Numbered from the stretch's first letter, positions 12,180-24,502 are shown. The stretch: DNA of 64,000 nucleotides from Endomychus coccineus (GCA_958510875.1 OY294067.1:274146742-274210741), one strand, 5' to 3'. Translations and numbers: made by a program. Notes: a model not told the origin generated them from the sequence alone.

Positions 12180-12545
12180 TTGTTCTGTTCGGAGACACCA
12201 TAAGACACTCAAGTAGTCTAACATTCTCCGTAACTATTGTACAATTCTTGGAAGTCAATGTTGTACGCTGTTTGGATTCCTTAGTGGAACATCTACTAGT
12301 AGATAACGTTATATATTTTTGGTCCTCTCTAGCATTCTATTAGTCTTTTATTAACCTTCGATAGAGTTGATTGTTGAGCATCATTGCGAAATTTCCCATT
12401 TTACTCACGAGCTGAACGCGAGAGTGAAACCGCTGTTCTGAACTAATAGTTTGTAGTGTTACTGATCAGTCTAGACTAGAGAGACCCCATTATTGTCATT
12501 AGGCAAAATTCAACAAGTAATAAATTAATATTCATCTATTTCGCA
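12180..12545 (+). mobile_element. PLE terminal repeat (pLTR-like) with degenerate hammerhead
   Basis: The segment 12400-12480 matches the two PLE repeats at 28.8-29.2 kb: a hammerhead-like block is followed by TAATAGTTTGTAGTGTTACT and then TCTAGACTAGA. It lies about 140-400 bp downstream of a PLE nuclease tail. The hammerhead core at 12402-12445 is decayed (CTCACGA for CTGATGA), but GAAAC and the CTGTTC cleavage region remain. Confidence 0.55.
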
Positions 12546-13329
12546 ATTGTTACATTTGCATTGTTTGAAATTTCGGTGAGCGAACGAAAACTTTCAAGCT
12601 CATTCAGAGGAAAGGGGATTAGGGAAGAAATTTCAATTGGCGTATTTCAATAAATACGAAATTTATGATATTTGTGTTTACTTTTCAGTCTGTAATATAG
12701 GCAAACAATATTGTTTGATCGTAAACAGTCAATTCTCGGAGATAAAGCATGTATGTCGTACGCAATATTATCGTCAGAACAGAAACTTACTACAAAATAG
12801 CATAATTTAGGTTATATATACTTACAGTCTGCAGTATTGTATTGTGCAGCGGACAAGCTTCACAGCACGGCTGTATTTGTGTTATTTAAAATCGGTGTAT
12901 CCTTGAGCTCGTAATTTTATAAAAGGTAAAACATAACGTAAGAAATATCGCATCGGTTCTTCACAGAAATAGTAGGCACGTATATTATTCGAATTTCGAA
13001 TTACTCGCTAGCAATACAACAAGCAATTTCGTTGAAATTCCATTCAAACACAATAATTTTCGCAATAATCGATCACTTTTCTTCTTCTGAAAGTGATAAA
13101 GCAGTAAATCATATAATAGTTCATTTGAATTGTAATTTTTTGCGTTAAAATTTTAAGCAACATGCAGACCTGATATTTTGGGAAGCTTTCGGTTTCTAGG
13201 ACACTAGTTTCACAACTCGCAGAAGAACGGAAGGGTGAATTTTAAGATATATCTATACATATATACATACACATTTTTTGTCGTTCTTGGTCGTTTTTTG
13301 CAATTTAAGCAAAAAATTTGATTTTTGGT
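12546..13329. other. No gene recognised
   Basis: The stretch is AT-rich with a short run of alternating TA/CA near 13240-13275. No protein motif was found. Confidence 0.5.
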
Positions 13330-14069
13330 GAAAATTATCACGAGAACGATGTTGTAGAACGGAACTATTTGTATGTTGCAAAGACCCTCTTATGTCGAAA
13401 TTACTTATTTTCACCGCTAAGCCGCGCCATAGAAGGTGCGCGATTATAAATAATCAGCTTTTGAAGAGATTTTTCATATTTTCAGTACGAAATACTAATT
13501 ATGATGAAAATTGTCAGTAGAGCAAAGTTGGAGAATGGACAATTCGCAACTATTTTAAATTACTTGTTTTTGCCCTTAAACGGCGCAAATGAGATATAGA
13601 ATCATAGATATTCTACTGTTTAGACAATTTTTTAATTGTCGAGTTTTTTTCTCCCTTTTTTTTTATTTAGAGTATTAATTATCAATTTTTGCGAAAAAAT
13701 ACAAGAAAACTTATAGCGTGAATTGTTCTATTGCGAGTAAAAAAAATTTTTCTCAACTAAAATCATAATTTTTTATTAACATACGAAATAAAAGTTTTTT
13801 TACAAAACAATAATACATTTTTTTTAATGTACATAATAATAATAATCACATTCATATATTTATTCATACTCGTCGCTATTTTGTGTGATATACTGCTTAC
13901 TCATATGATGATGCTTCAATCAACAATCGCTTAAAAAACTGATTATTTATAGCCGCGGAACTTTTACGGTTCGTTCTAGCGGAGAAAATACACAATTTCC
14001 GAAGAAACTCTTGCAACTTAAAAATAGGAAATTTCCCATTCTACAACTTTATTTTCTTGATAATTTTCC
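13330..14069. repeat. Foldback repeat with three related modules
   Basis: Left arm 13330-13474 and right arm 13921-14069 are diverged inverted copies. Shared landmarks are GAAAATTATCA, GTTGTAGAA, GTTGCAA, CCGCTA and CTATAAATAATCAG in the same order. A third, direct, shorter module lies at 13506-13590 (GAAAATTGTCAG, AAAGTTGGAGAATGG, AAACGGCGC). The spacer is very AT-rich. No transposase is present, so it is non-autonomous or simply a rearranged repeat. Confidence 0.65.
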
Positions 14070-14505
14070 CTAAAATTAGTATTAGTATTTATATGTCGAA
14101 TTCCAATGGACTAGAAAATGATTAGTGAAGAGAATCCATCTTCAAAAACATGAAAAATTCGATTGATTTTGTTTCTCAAAAACATACCCAGTGAATCACA
14201 AATATTTGAATGAATTCAAAGTATCAATGACAAATCCACTCCAATATGATATCGACAGAGACGTGTCTTATTGATATTATCATCGTTTTTACTGCGATAT
14301 ACACTCCTTTCTCATATTCTTTTTCTGAACATCGAAAATTTTGTTCTGGATAATATTCTACAGTTTCCAATATTATTCCTTGATTAATATCCTTTGAATT
14401 CATCAATTCTGTAAAGGGATTCATATTTTATTTACCTAGTTGACAATATTATTTGTCATATATCAAAGTTACAATATTTATGTTAAAATATTTCTCAATA
14501 TGTTC
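14070..14505. other. No gene recognised
   Basis: Short frames only (for example minus strand 14224-14424), without recognisable motifs. Confidence 0.5.
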
Positions 14506-14509
14506 TCCT

Positions 14510-14800
14510 TCAGTTTTATTATTTTGTTTTCAATAGGAATACAGGAGTCTCCTATGGAGTTCACGGGGAACAGTGCTTGGTCCTATTCTATTTATTCTTT
14601 ATGCATGTTCGCGAATTACAAGTCCCTGAGACAATATCAAGCTTCACCGACGACAAAGACTTGTTTTTAGAATATAATTGGATTGATCTGAAATAGACGA
14701 TCAATTGTAGAAAACTTCAATAGTGAACTAATCACAATCAATTTGGAAAATTCTTCATTTCACTAGTTATGAAGCTAATCTGTCTGTAAGTGGCTTTTTA
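14510..14800 (+). pseudogene. LINE reverse transcriptase scrap (motifs B and C region)
   Basis: Around 14553-14610 the text reads, with one frameshift, as YGV followed by RGTVLGPILFILYA, the non-LTR reverse transcriptase block usually seen as GVPQG..LGPILF. About 30 bp later ISSFTDDKDLFLEY matches the catalytic FADD block, with the first aspartate of the pair preserved and FA changed to FT. The remaining frames are broken by stops. It is a short, inactive remnant of a Jockey/CR1-like LINE. Confidence 0.7.
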
Positions 14801-14872
14801 TGCAATCTTATGTTGTTCTTAAAGTGAAATATATATTTTGTATATCAATTACACCTGAAATCATCATCCAAG

Positions 14873-15160
14873 ATGGACAAATACATCAATAACTTTGCAA
14901 TTGTCGGTACTAATATTATGATAATAACTCGCGAATTGGATACTGTCCTGAAATGTGATAACAGTAATTCGAAACTTTTACAAAAGAATATTGGAAGCAT
15001 CAGCAAAAAACAAATGAAACACGATGATGTTATTATAGTCCTAATGGAAACATGGCAGATAAATAATAATATTGATGGATATAGTATAGTTTACAATGAA
15101 GGTAGAATTAATCAAAATGATGTTGTTATCGTATTTGTTGAAAAAAAATCAATCCCGTAA
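14873..15160 (+). pseudogene. LINE apurinic-type endonuclease, N-terminal fragment
   Basis: A 95-codon frame contains LLQKNIGSISKKQ (family pattern LNIRSI), then DDVIIVLMETWQI with the catalytic-type ETW, and GYSIVYNEGRINQNDVVIVFV (family pattern GY..YNEG..NQNDGV..Y). This is the start of the endonuclease domain that nicks target DNA in non-LTR retrotransposons. It ends with a stop after about one third of the domain. It follows a reverse-transcriptase scrap of perhaps the same family 70 bp upstream, an order opposite to an intact LINE, so two copies or a rearrangement are involved. Confidence 0.7.
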
Positions 15161-15381
15161 AGAGAATCATAACATTGAACAATAACATGAATATGATGGG
15201 AATCGATCTAGCCCGAAAATACTCACCTCAAAATATCAGCTCTATATTGTCCATCTTCAATAACTGAAAAGGAATTCAATGATGGTATTGATGATCATTC
15301 AGATAACGATGAACATAAGAACTTCACTGTATACATATTTATTGGTTATCAAAGTAGACATAACAAGATAGAGATCATATA

Positions 15382-16665
15382 TGATGACAAGATGAAAAGT
15401 CCCTAAAAAATGGAACAAGAAACGATTTATTTGGTCAAGACTTATTTTATTTCTCAACATAATCTCCTTGTAGCTCGATACATTTCGTTCAACGTTTTTG
15501 TAATTCTTCGATTCCTTCCAAATAATACGATTCCGGCAATCTTTCAAAATATAAGTTTGTTTCAAAGATGACCTCATCGTTGGAGCCGAATCTCTTTCCG
15601 CCGAACAATTTCTTCAAGGAATAGATAAGGATCGCAGAGGGCCGAATCTGGAAAGTGTGGTTGATGACGAACCAATTCGTAGAGCAATTCATGCAATTTT
15701 TCCATTACGACTACGGATATGTGCGCCGGTGCGTTGTCTTGGTGGAAGAGCACGTTTTCTTTGCCAAATGCGGCCGCTTTCGTTTCAAATCGGCGTCAAA
15801 TCCATACAACAACAGCTCTGCATAAAATACGCCAGTGATTGTTTTGCCCCTCCCAAGGTAATCGATATATACGATATCCTGTGCATCCCAAAAAACTGTC
15901 GCCATGACTTGATGCCCGATAAACCCACTTTGGCCTCTTTTGGCTTCGAATCTCCAGGACAAGTCAACTGTTTTACAGTTCTTTGAAGTGTGATGCATTG
16001 TGATTATTCCATGTTTTGTCCACGGTTACGTAACAGCGCAAATTGTCCTTCTTATCTTGAATATCGCCAAACATTCCTTTGAAGTTGTCACACGGTAGCG
16101 CTTGTTGTCAACAGAAAGCAAATGCGGCCACCCATCTCGCAGATAGCTTTCTCATATTCAGAAATTCATGCAAAATGTTCCATTCCCATTCGATCGAGAT
16201 GCCCATAGCCGCAGCAATCTCGTACACTTTGACTCAACGATCGTACAATATCATACCAAGAATTTTATCGACAATTATTGGCGTTTTAATCTCAATTCGA
16301 TGACCGGAATGTTCGGCGTCCTTTGTGGTCATACCAGCACCACGAAAATCAGTAAACCACTTGTGAATCGTTCCAATCGATGGTAAAGAGTCCCATAATA
16401 TTTAGCAAATGATGTTTTGGCCCTCTTAATGTTTTTTCCACGCAAGAAATAATGTTTAATCAAGACGCGAAATTCACTTTTTGATGTTTACAAGAATCTT
16501 CAAGGATCTTTTCTATCGATGATTGTCAAAACAGAACTGAATGACAAATCAGTCTAAAAATTTCAATGCGTTCTAGTTAAAGACGCTACATCACAAATGT
16601 CACATGGGATTTCCGATTGTGGCGTCATCTGTTTCATTTTTCAGGGACTTTTCACCTTGCCCTCG
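15382..16665 (-). mobile_element. Near full-length mariner, irritans type
   Basis: The right end (reading CCTCGTA at 16661-16667) and the left end (GATGACAAGATGAAAAGT from 15382) are inverted copies of the CGAGGGC...GGTGAAAAGT terminus. Both are flanked by TA (15380-15381, 16666-16667), the mariner target duplication. The length of about 1.28 kb fits an intact mariner. The left terminus is more diverged. A second copy lies at 46605-47696 on the opposite strand and an end fragment at 8251. Confidence 0.85.
15480..16486 (-). pseudogene. Mariner transposase (DD34D), frameshifted
   Basis: Reading the minus strand gives KSEFRVLIKHYFLRGKNI at the N-terminus (the expected ATG is changed to ATC), then a decayed helix-turn-helix region. 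TVDKTW follows (first catalytic aspartate kept, the usual VDETW mutated), then MATVFWDA and YIDYLGRGKTITG, then in another frame LFHQDNAPAH (second aspartate). A further frame gives CDPYLFLEE (third aspartate of the triad). The C-terminus ends with ESYYLEGIEELQKR. All three catalytic acids can be found, but no single frame joins them, so the enzyme cannot be made. Confidence 0.8.
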
Positions 16666-16669
16666 TAAT

Positions 16670-17435
16670 GATGAATAATACTGTAGAATAAAAAGTTCAT
16701 TGTTTTATAAAAGATTTAACACACACACACAAATTTCGTTACAAACCAATAGCATCAGAATCTGATGTTACCATTACTCAATAATATCTGTAAAACAAAA
16801 AGAATATGTTAATCACTGGAGATGTAGATATTTTGTTGACAATTAGAAATGACTGAAGTTTGTACAACAGAAGATTTGGTTCGAAGTGTACACTGCTAAT
16901 ATAATCGGAAATGCAACAAATATGTAGTGAATAAAATTAAAACATGATATGTAGATGTACCAATCGAGTAAGAATTAAAAGACAAAAATAGTAACAGTTT
17001 TATTAATTTTATTTGCGACAAGAAAATGTAATTTTAGCTGCAAACACTACTACATTATTTACAAAATAAATATGAATACTACAAAGAATAAAAAACGTTC
17101 TGATTAAAAAATGAAATTAAATGTTTTTCCAAATTTTCAATTAGATATGTTCATCTTCTATCAATCAAAACGTTTTCATAAACAGAAAAACTACGTTGCA
17201 CATCAACAGATGTAACTGGAGTGGATTTTAAGGTGGATATTATGTCAGTTCTAATGTCTGATATTTGTTCCGACAATTCACTAGACAAAACTTTTCATAC
17301 TTGTACTGAAGTTTAATACCCAGACTTCGTTGATTTTGTTACGAATCGTAGAACCGACTTCACCGTTAGCAGAATCAATGGATCTACTCCTAAGGTGAGA
17401 GTATAGTGTGTTGGTGTGCCCCTTCAATATCAAGG
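16670..17435. other. No gene recognised
   Basis: AT-rich sequence, with a short CA run at about 16722-16731. The last 150 bp may be decayed 5' transposase sequence of the next entry, but no motif could be read. Confidence 0.45.
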
Positions 17436-17437
17436 AA

Positions 17438-17853
17438 ATGCTACAACCGTTCGTTAAACAAGCATGGTCACAACATTTTTCAGGTGAGGAACTGGCTCAA
17501 TTGTCAGAGATAACCTGGTTCCAGCAAGACGGTGCTACCAGTCATACTGCTCTATGTCTATTGCTGCTTTAAGGGAACTCTTTCGAAACAATATCCTATC
17601 CAAAAATGGAGACGTTGCTTGGCCGGCTAAATCGCCTGATTTGTACACATGCGATTTTTGGGGTTGGTTCAAGAGTAAGGTGTGTGTTGAGCGACCGCAA
17701 ACGTTGGCGGAGCTAAAACGAAAAATTCAAGAAGAAGCTGTACGTATTACACCGAAAATGTTACGGCAAGTAATGGAAAATTTTCGAATGAGACTACAAA
17801 AATGCGTAGATCGTAATGGTGCCCACCTGTCAAGTATTGCTTCTAAAGAATAA
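17438..17853 (+). pseudogene. Tc1/mariner-IS630 superfamily transposase, C-terminal half
   Basis: The first frame (from 17438) reads MLQPFVKQAW, then WFQQDGATSHTA, the second catalytic aspartate block. A one-base shift near 17550 moves to the frame at 17554, which reads MSIAALRELF, DVAWPAKSPDLYTCDFWGW (third acidic block, usually CDFFLWG) and FKSKVCVERPQTLAELKRKI, ending at TAA 17851-17853. The family places a helix-turn-helix and the first aspartate upstream; neither is legible. The C-terminal part is long and stop-free, so decay is moderate. It is similar in type to, but distinct from, the remnant at 5.0 kb. Confidence 0.8.
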
Positions 17854-17856
17854 AAT

Positions 17857-19060
17857 AACAAGTCTAACTCAAACAGAAAACTGTAAGAATATTAATAAAA
17901 ACTTATGTAGATACAGTAGTTTTGAATTTTCCCGCTTCACATACGAACCCTGCTGGGCCACTTAACATGAAGATAATTTTATTATGAGTTACTACTGCAG
18001 GTAAAAAGAAATTACTCAGACTTTTTTGAATATATCGACAAATTTAGTACCTTTCTTCATCACTTTTTTGACGGTTATTCAAAAAGCACTTATCCAACGA
18101 CATTTATGACATGTAAGACGATTTCTGTTTTGTTTTTCGTGCAAAGGAGTACCACAATGTTGATCAATAAAATATTTTTTCACACTGGATATCTGTAAAT
18201 AAATTAACATCCGACTTCAGTTGGATATATCCAATAAAAAATAAATACTGTTGCCTAGATTTCAAGAACAAGGACTGCAGACTTGAAAATAAGAATAAGG
18301 CTCACAGAAAACTCCGTCACCTTCCAATAATAATTCTAGATACGGATATACCCACGACACCAATTTTTAGTTTGCCATTGCAACACGATAACAAAGCACA
18401 GCATAAAACATTTTTTTATTATTATACTATATTTTTGAGGAAACAAAGCAACACAGAGCTGTACTATTAGTACTCGATTTTAAAAATAATAAGGCATTCA
18501 CAATTGAGATACCTACTATCTTGGAATAGATTTCTAAGAATTAAACTAATTTATTGGGTTTTAACGTCTTACCCTCGGCCTGTATACCTGCAAACAGGTC
18601 ATATCCTAGTTAAGTTCAACAGAAGTTTACAGAATATGTGATTAAGGGAGTGAAAATCTATTATAATAGTAATAAGTAAGGCGCGGCATTTGTGCACCAT
18701 GCATATGTATGCAAACTTTGCACAAATTGACAAATTTGTATTTTTTTTGCATATTTTAACCAAAATTTCATATTGTAGCATATATTTCATTTGTTTTTGC
18801 ATTTATCTAATTTCTCATATATATGATATACTTGTCACTTCATTTACAAACAAACATCTGACCGAGAATTTTTGATTACACAATTCACAAATTCTCAGAA
18901 AGGTCTGAGAATGGGTCGGGCAAGCACCGATTTACGACTAGCATATTCTTGCAATGGAAGATTGGGAAAATCCTTTTTATCAGTACATATTATTGTTTGA
19001 TACTATAAAGAGCCTACTGAAGTTGGGTATTCTAGAATTGTCGTTTTGTGCTTGAGTGAA
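17857..19060. other. No gene recognised
   Basis: AT-rich sequence. The frames 18599-18802 (minus) and 18690-18875 (plus) overlap in a low-complexity TGCATAT-rich patch and look like noise. Some of this may be 5' noncoding sequence of the hAT remnant, but no terminal repeat was identified. Confidence 0.5.
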
Positions 19061-19067
19061 TTTTAAA

Positions 19068-20640
19068 ATGTCGAAGTGTAATTTATTATGGATTGAGGCA
19101 TACCCTGGAATCATTATGGATGGCGATCGTGTATGCTGCTAAGCCTGTTCCAGAATTGTAAGTACTTTCATTTATTTTATTAATAAATTTCTTAAATTTG
19201 TGAAATATAAACAAATTATTTTTTTTTTGCTAAAATGATACTCAATGAAAAAATCCAAATCCAATACATTGGTACTCATTTCAGTCTGACCTTAATAAAG
19301 CAATATAGTTATATTACAGATCAGATGCAAAAGTTAATTTCAAGTCGATCAACATGCCAGAGCTCCTCCACACGTCGCAAAACTGCCGAACATGAAATCA
19401 GTTCCTGTTCAGATGTCACTGAGGGAGTCTATTAGAAAGGGCATTGAAAAGAGAGTTCAGAGTCTGTTCAATAAACATTTATGCCAAGCTTTATTTTATG
19501 CTAATATACCACTAAAAAAATTAAATAGTGAACAGTTTGAATCATTTTTGCAAAACTATTACAGTTTCAATATACCCGAAGAATCCACAATCAGGAAAAG
19601 TACAGTAGAATCAGCTTACAAGACTGCTGTTGACAAAATTGAAAAAGTAGTTGCAGATAATTATTTCTACGTCATCATTGACAAAACTACCAACGCCTAT
19701 GGCCGATGTATGACGCCTTTGATGATAGGAATACTTCAGGAGGAAGTTCCAGGAGAATCGTTTTTAATAATAGCTCAACAAAACAAATAATTTAGCTGTT
19801 TCACGTTTCGTCCAAGATTCATTAACTAATTTTTGTTTGCCGAATGCAGTACCAGTCGAAAAAATAATAACTTTTTATCAGATGGAGCACCTTATATGTT
19901 CGAAGTTGGACAAAATTTGAAAATTGTTCATCCTAATTCAATACATTTAACGTGTTTAGCTCACAGAGTAGCAGAGAACTATAAGAAACGAATAGCTAAT
20001 AAATCAATTTCAAACCTTTGAGGGTGCAACTTTAATTACCAGGAATTCCTTTACGACCACAACAATTCATCACCACGTGGGGAACTTGGTTGAATGCTGC
20101 TATTTTTTATAATATAATATTTTGACAATTTAAAATGAATTATTTTAGACATTCTTGATAGTTCCCGATGTGTTCAAAGGTCTCAGGAATTATTTAGAAA
20201 TAATGCAGTTGCTCAACAATGGTTTTTATAAGATCTAATTATAGTTTTATTCCAAACTCAATACTAACCTAGAAAAAAGGTCTAGATCACTTGTCGAATC
20301 CGTAGAAATTATAAAAGACTTCCAGAGAAATGTGAGAACGTGCAAGGAACTATGGGAAATAGAGATCTCGGAAAACTAGAGAACGTGATACAAAAAAATG
20401 CAGGCTATAAATATCTAACAAATAGGTATATCTAAAATATTTCTAGGTGAAATAATATCATACGATTTTGATCAGTATTTGGAGTACAATATATTGCACA
20501 AATTAAAATATTGTCATAACATCTGTTGATGGAGAACGCAGTTTTTTGCTGTATAACAATATCTTAACTACTCAGCAAAGACATTTCTTTTTAACTGAAA
20601 ATTTTGAAAAACATATAATAATAAATTCCTTTCATACTGT
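19068..20640 (+). pseudogene. hAT-superfamily transposase (BED/DUF659-like), multi-exon remnant
   Basis: An ATG at 19068 opens MSKCNLLWIEAYPG and DGDRVCC, then a stop, then ACSRI (BED zinc-finger-like), ending at a GTAAGT donor near 19157. After an intron-like stretch, 19392-19790 reads FYANIPLKKLNSEQFESFL, EESTIRK and YVIIDKTTNAYGR (family: IDETTD, first catalytic aspartate). A frameshift near 19790-19880 separates RFVQDSLTNF from LSDGAPYM and HLTCLAHRVAENY. Later come WGTWLNAA (20085), KLENVIQKN (20375), and at 20528 SVDGERSFLLYNNILTTQQR with LTENFEKHIIIN, the C-terminal dimerisation domain. Stops and frameshifts throughout make it inactive. Confidence 0.8.
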
Positions 20641-20649
20641 GACGAAATA

Positions 20650-22229
20650 TTTTCGATTTATTTATTTTATATGTTACATTCTAGGTTAAATTGAAGATTG
20701 TATTTTATTGTATGCAATTTGATGTAATATAAAAATGTGTTATAAAAAATTTCGTTCTCTTTATATGTAATACATTCTCATTATATTCCAAGAAGTTCAT
20801 AAGCATATGTTATGAGAGAGAAATGGACTAAAAGTAGTGAAGGGAAAAAGTACCTCATTCCAACCCTTATTCCCTGGTGCAGTGAATGTCAATATTAGAG
20901 TATTCATGGTTACTGGAATTCTTATGACAGTGACTAGTGCGGGTGTGACGGAGTCTATAAGCACATGCTCCACCCTTGGACAATTATTGCCATTCCAATA
21001 CTCGTTATTAATTATGAACATAATTATAAAACTTGAGCTATTCATGCGAAACAATAAAAGATGCTATTAGGATGAGTGGGAAGGAGTTATCTCATACTTG
21101 TAAATAATGGGAGTGTCACAACAATCATTAAAAATCGCGGTCGCCTTGTAAAACAAGAAAAATCGGATTTAAAACACTTGGCAAACCTCTCTCAAATGGG
21201 AGCGGTTCGTGACACAATTCATCATCGACAAGTACCTCCTATTCGGTCTACCGTCCAAGAGTGACTACACTGAAAACTGAAAGTGGTACATACTCATAGG
21301 TTCGGTCTATTTTAATGAATCATTTCCCCATTTATTTTTAAATCTCAATATTAGTTTGTTTACAAACTAACTTACATTGTCTACCACGAGCGGAACGGTT
21401 TAGTAAGAGTTCGGTGTCTCAAGTTAAAGGACACGAAACCAGTTGATTGTCATCGGAGATGAACCGTGATCTTTAGATTATTTATACAGTTATTTAAATC
21501 GGTTAATTAAAATAAATTGATGATCATAATAAGCTATTATTTCGTGGTGAATAGTATTGTTTTAATTAATTGAGAACTGAAATACTAGTGTAGGTTGATG
21601 AAAAAAAAAATGCAATTGAGTGAATATATTTCAAGCTGATAATGATGTCTCTAAGTGAGTATATGATTTGATTAATCTGTGATTATTCAATTTTGAATAA
21701 TTTGATTTAAATAGTTGTTAAGCTGTCCAAACATTTAAAATATTGATACAATTATTGAGGATAAACCTTGCTGATGTTATGAAGAAGTGTGTCAATAATG
21801 TAGCCATAGTGATTATCAATTTTCACTGTTCAAATTGAATAAAGTTTAAAACTGTTATTCGGCTGTACAGTTTCACTGATACACCTTGAATAATAATAAA
21901 ACATGTTTTCGAACGAATGCATCGAAATACCAAATCAAGAGATTTAAGAATTACAATGTTCCGTTAAATATTATTTAGTTGAAAATAAATATAAATTTGA
22001 CCGTTCTCCAACATCGTTGGTGAAAAGAAATCGCTGGGTTTCAAGAATGTACTTTATGGGGTCGTGATAAATTGAACAGTATTCAATTCATTTTGTACAA
22101 TATAATATTACAAACAGTCAGTAAAATATTGTAAATGAATCAGTACATTTATAAAATTTGATAAGTTATAAAACCTGTCAGTACGGAATAGCTGGTAATT
22201 AATCTGCAGATCTACAGTAAAAATTAACA
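20650..22229. other. No gene recognised
   Basis: Opposed frames of 77 and 85 codons overlap at 20797-21070, and a 62-codon frame lies at 21076-21264; none has a known motif. The rest is AT-rich. Confidence 0.45.
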
Positions 22230-22790
22230 AATAGGCTTGGAAATTCATCCATGTGTACAAGGGCACGGAAAATCAATCAATTAATAGAACAAACTGTCAA
22301 AAAACTTATCATCCTAATATTTTCAAAAAACAAATTTCAATTTGACAAACTAACCTGCGATAGCTTTGCCACTTAGAGTTTCCTGCATGTGTACAAGTTC
22401 AAAAAAAATAAATCAATTACAAGAACAAACTTTAAAATAACCTACTTACCCAGAATTCTCAAAAAGATTCTAATTTAACAAACTAACCTGCAATAGAGTT
22501 GCCGCTTAGAGTTTCATGCATATGTACAAGTACAACGAAAATCAATCCATTATAAACTGAACTTTAAAATAACCTACTGACCTAGTATGGTGAAAAAAAC
22601 ATTTATTCAACGAACTAACCTGCTATTAAGTTATCGCTTGGAGTTTCCTGCATGTGTACAAGGGCAAGGAAAATCAATCAATTACAACATTTCAAATAAC
22701 TTACAAACCTAGTATTCCCAAAAATATATAAAAAGTAAAAAAAAACTATCCCGCTATAACGTTGCCGTGTTTGACAAGTGTCGTGAATTT
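22230..22790. repeat. Satellite-like block 1, about 134-bp period
   Basis: About four diverged units. The landmark GTGTACAAG or its variant begins at 22253, 22389, 22522 and 22654 (spacing 132-136). Each unit also holds AACTAACCTGC, GTTGCCGCTT, GAGTTTCCTGCAT and ATCAATCAATTA. The block ends when the fifth unit degenerates near 22760-22790. Confidence 0.85.
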
Positions 22791-23269
22791 TCAACTTTTT
22801 CAGAAATAAAATTCAATATGGTGGCAAATGAGAAACAATTGTCTGACAAGTGTTTCTGATATTTTGACGGGTACTTGACAAGTGGCTGGCATTTTGACTA
22901 GTGTCCGATATTTATACAAATTTCGGAAAAGTGTTCTGATAAGTATACGCTGAAAGTGGTGAGATCAAAAAAATACTTGTCACGAAGGTAGAGTTTCCAT
23001 ATCTGGTGAAACCGGAAGTGGATTATATAGTCAAACTTTGCCACACCGGAAATTGCATGTTTGGAATCTACGTAATGTTCTGAACAATAATATTTTAATT
23101 ATACAGTGATCGGCCCTACCAAACTTCCGCGATATTGGTTTGGAATTTCATTTTTCAAAGTATAGTTTCATGGATATCAAATGATAGGGTTCGAAACGTA
23201 GAATTCAAATTTTCTGCTTTTTCAGGAAAAAATTCAACATAGCTCCTGAAAATGTGTAATGAACCTAAG
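22791..23269. other. Non-satellite insert between the two satellite blocks
   Basis: This stretch interrupts the satellite. It contains irregular repeats of TTGACAAGTG and related words between about 22775 and 22940 and has no coding motif. Its right end (from 23182) together with the first bases of block 2 recurs exactly at 27159-27272. Confidence 0.6.
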
Positions 23270-23870
23270 CTGACCCTAGTATTCTGAAAAAAAAAAATTT
23301 TGCAAACTTATCTGTTATGAAGTTGCCGCTTGGACTTTCTTTTATGTGTAGAAGGGCATGAAAAATCCGTCAATTACGGAAAAAACATTAAAATAACATA
23401 CTAACTTAGTATACTCAAAAAACATTTAATTTAATAAACTGAGCTGCTATAAACTTGGAGTTTCCTGCATCTGCACAAGTGCAAAGAAAAACAATCAATT
23501 ATAAAGACAAACTTCAAAATAACCCACTAACCTAGTATGATTAAAAGAAATTTTTATTCAACAAATTGACCTGCGATAAAGTTGCCACATGTAGTTTCCT
23601 GCATGTGTACAAGACCAAGGATCAATCAATTTCAAAAAAGTTCAAAATAATCCACTAATCTATTATGCTCAAAAACATTTAATTCAACAAACTAATCTGC
23701 TATAAAGTTGCCGCTTGGTGTTTCCTGCCTGTGTATAAGTGCAATAAAATCAATATTGAAAAAACAAACTTTGAAATAACCTAGCATTCCCAAAAATATA
23801 TAAAAAGTAACAATCTATGCTGCGATAATGTTGCCGTTTGGAGTTTCGAACCTAAATTATTAGGAGCCGA
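23270..23870. repeat. Satellite-like block 2, about 125-134-bp period
   Basis: The same monomer as block 1. Landmark positions are 23346, 23471, 23605 and 23731, with the shared words GTTGCCGCTTGG, TTTCCTGC and AATAACC. Units are diverged at many positions, so the array is old or escapes homogenisation. Confidence 0.85.
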
Positions 23871-24431
23871 AAGAATATTGAGTCGGGGTCTTATCGCCTA
23901 GACTGTAGATGCTGATGCAGTAACAACAATTGAATTCGGTTTATTAATTCATACTGGCCTATTATTAATCTTATTGAAACTTTATTATTTTCACCGACAA
24001 TTTTTGAATTTAGCTGACTTTTTGATTATACAACGTTAATTATTTTCACTGATCAGATATTATCATACTGACCATTTGGAATGAAATATTGGAAACATAT
24101 TCTGTTGATGCAATTAAAATACTGATTATTTTATTTGTACCATATTTAATGAACTGTGAATGCAATAAGTGGGCAAAAAAAATAATATTCACACTTCAAT
24201 TTGTTGAAACACCGTTTTGACTGATAACATATTTGTAGTAATTTCTCAGGGAATGAATGTTGATGTAATACTTGCTGAAAAACTTAGAGATCCAAATTTT
24301 CAAAAATCGTTCACCTAAAAACATTCATGCGCAATAATTATAAAGAATATCAGGTTTCCTATTGATTTACTGAAAATGGTTACTTGGTTGTCATGAAACG
24401 TAGTGAGGTTCCAGTCGCAGATGAATCATTC
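23871..24431. other. No gene recognised
   Basis: AT-rich sequence without legible motifs. Confidence 0.5.
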
Positions 24432-24502
24432 GCATAACTAAACCAAACGCCGAAATCTTGGCGTTTGGTTGCAACATTCAATGGTGTTTGGTCTAGTTAT
24501 GC
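24432..24502. repeat. Nested short inverted repeat
   Basis: The left arm 24432-24451 pairs either with 24460-24470 (GGCGTTTGGTT, tight hairpin) or with 24483-24502 (20 bp, two mismatches). Two alternative hairpins therefore share one arm. It sits just outside the left edge of the 0.7-kb foldback element. Confidence 0.75.

Noticed and set aside
18599..18875. Opposed frames around a TGCATAT-rich patch
   Set aside because: The two strands are shadows of one low-complexity region; no protein motif.
20797..21264. Overlapping opposed frames of 77 and 85 codons and a 62-codon frame
   Set aside because: Neither strand gives a recognised motif; considered as LTR or gene leader but no terminal repeats or tRNA primer site were seen.
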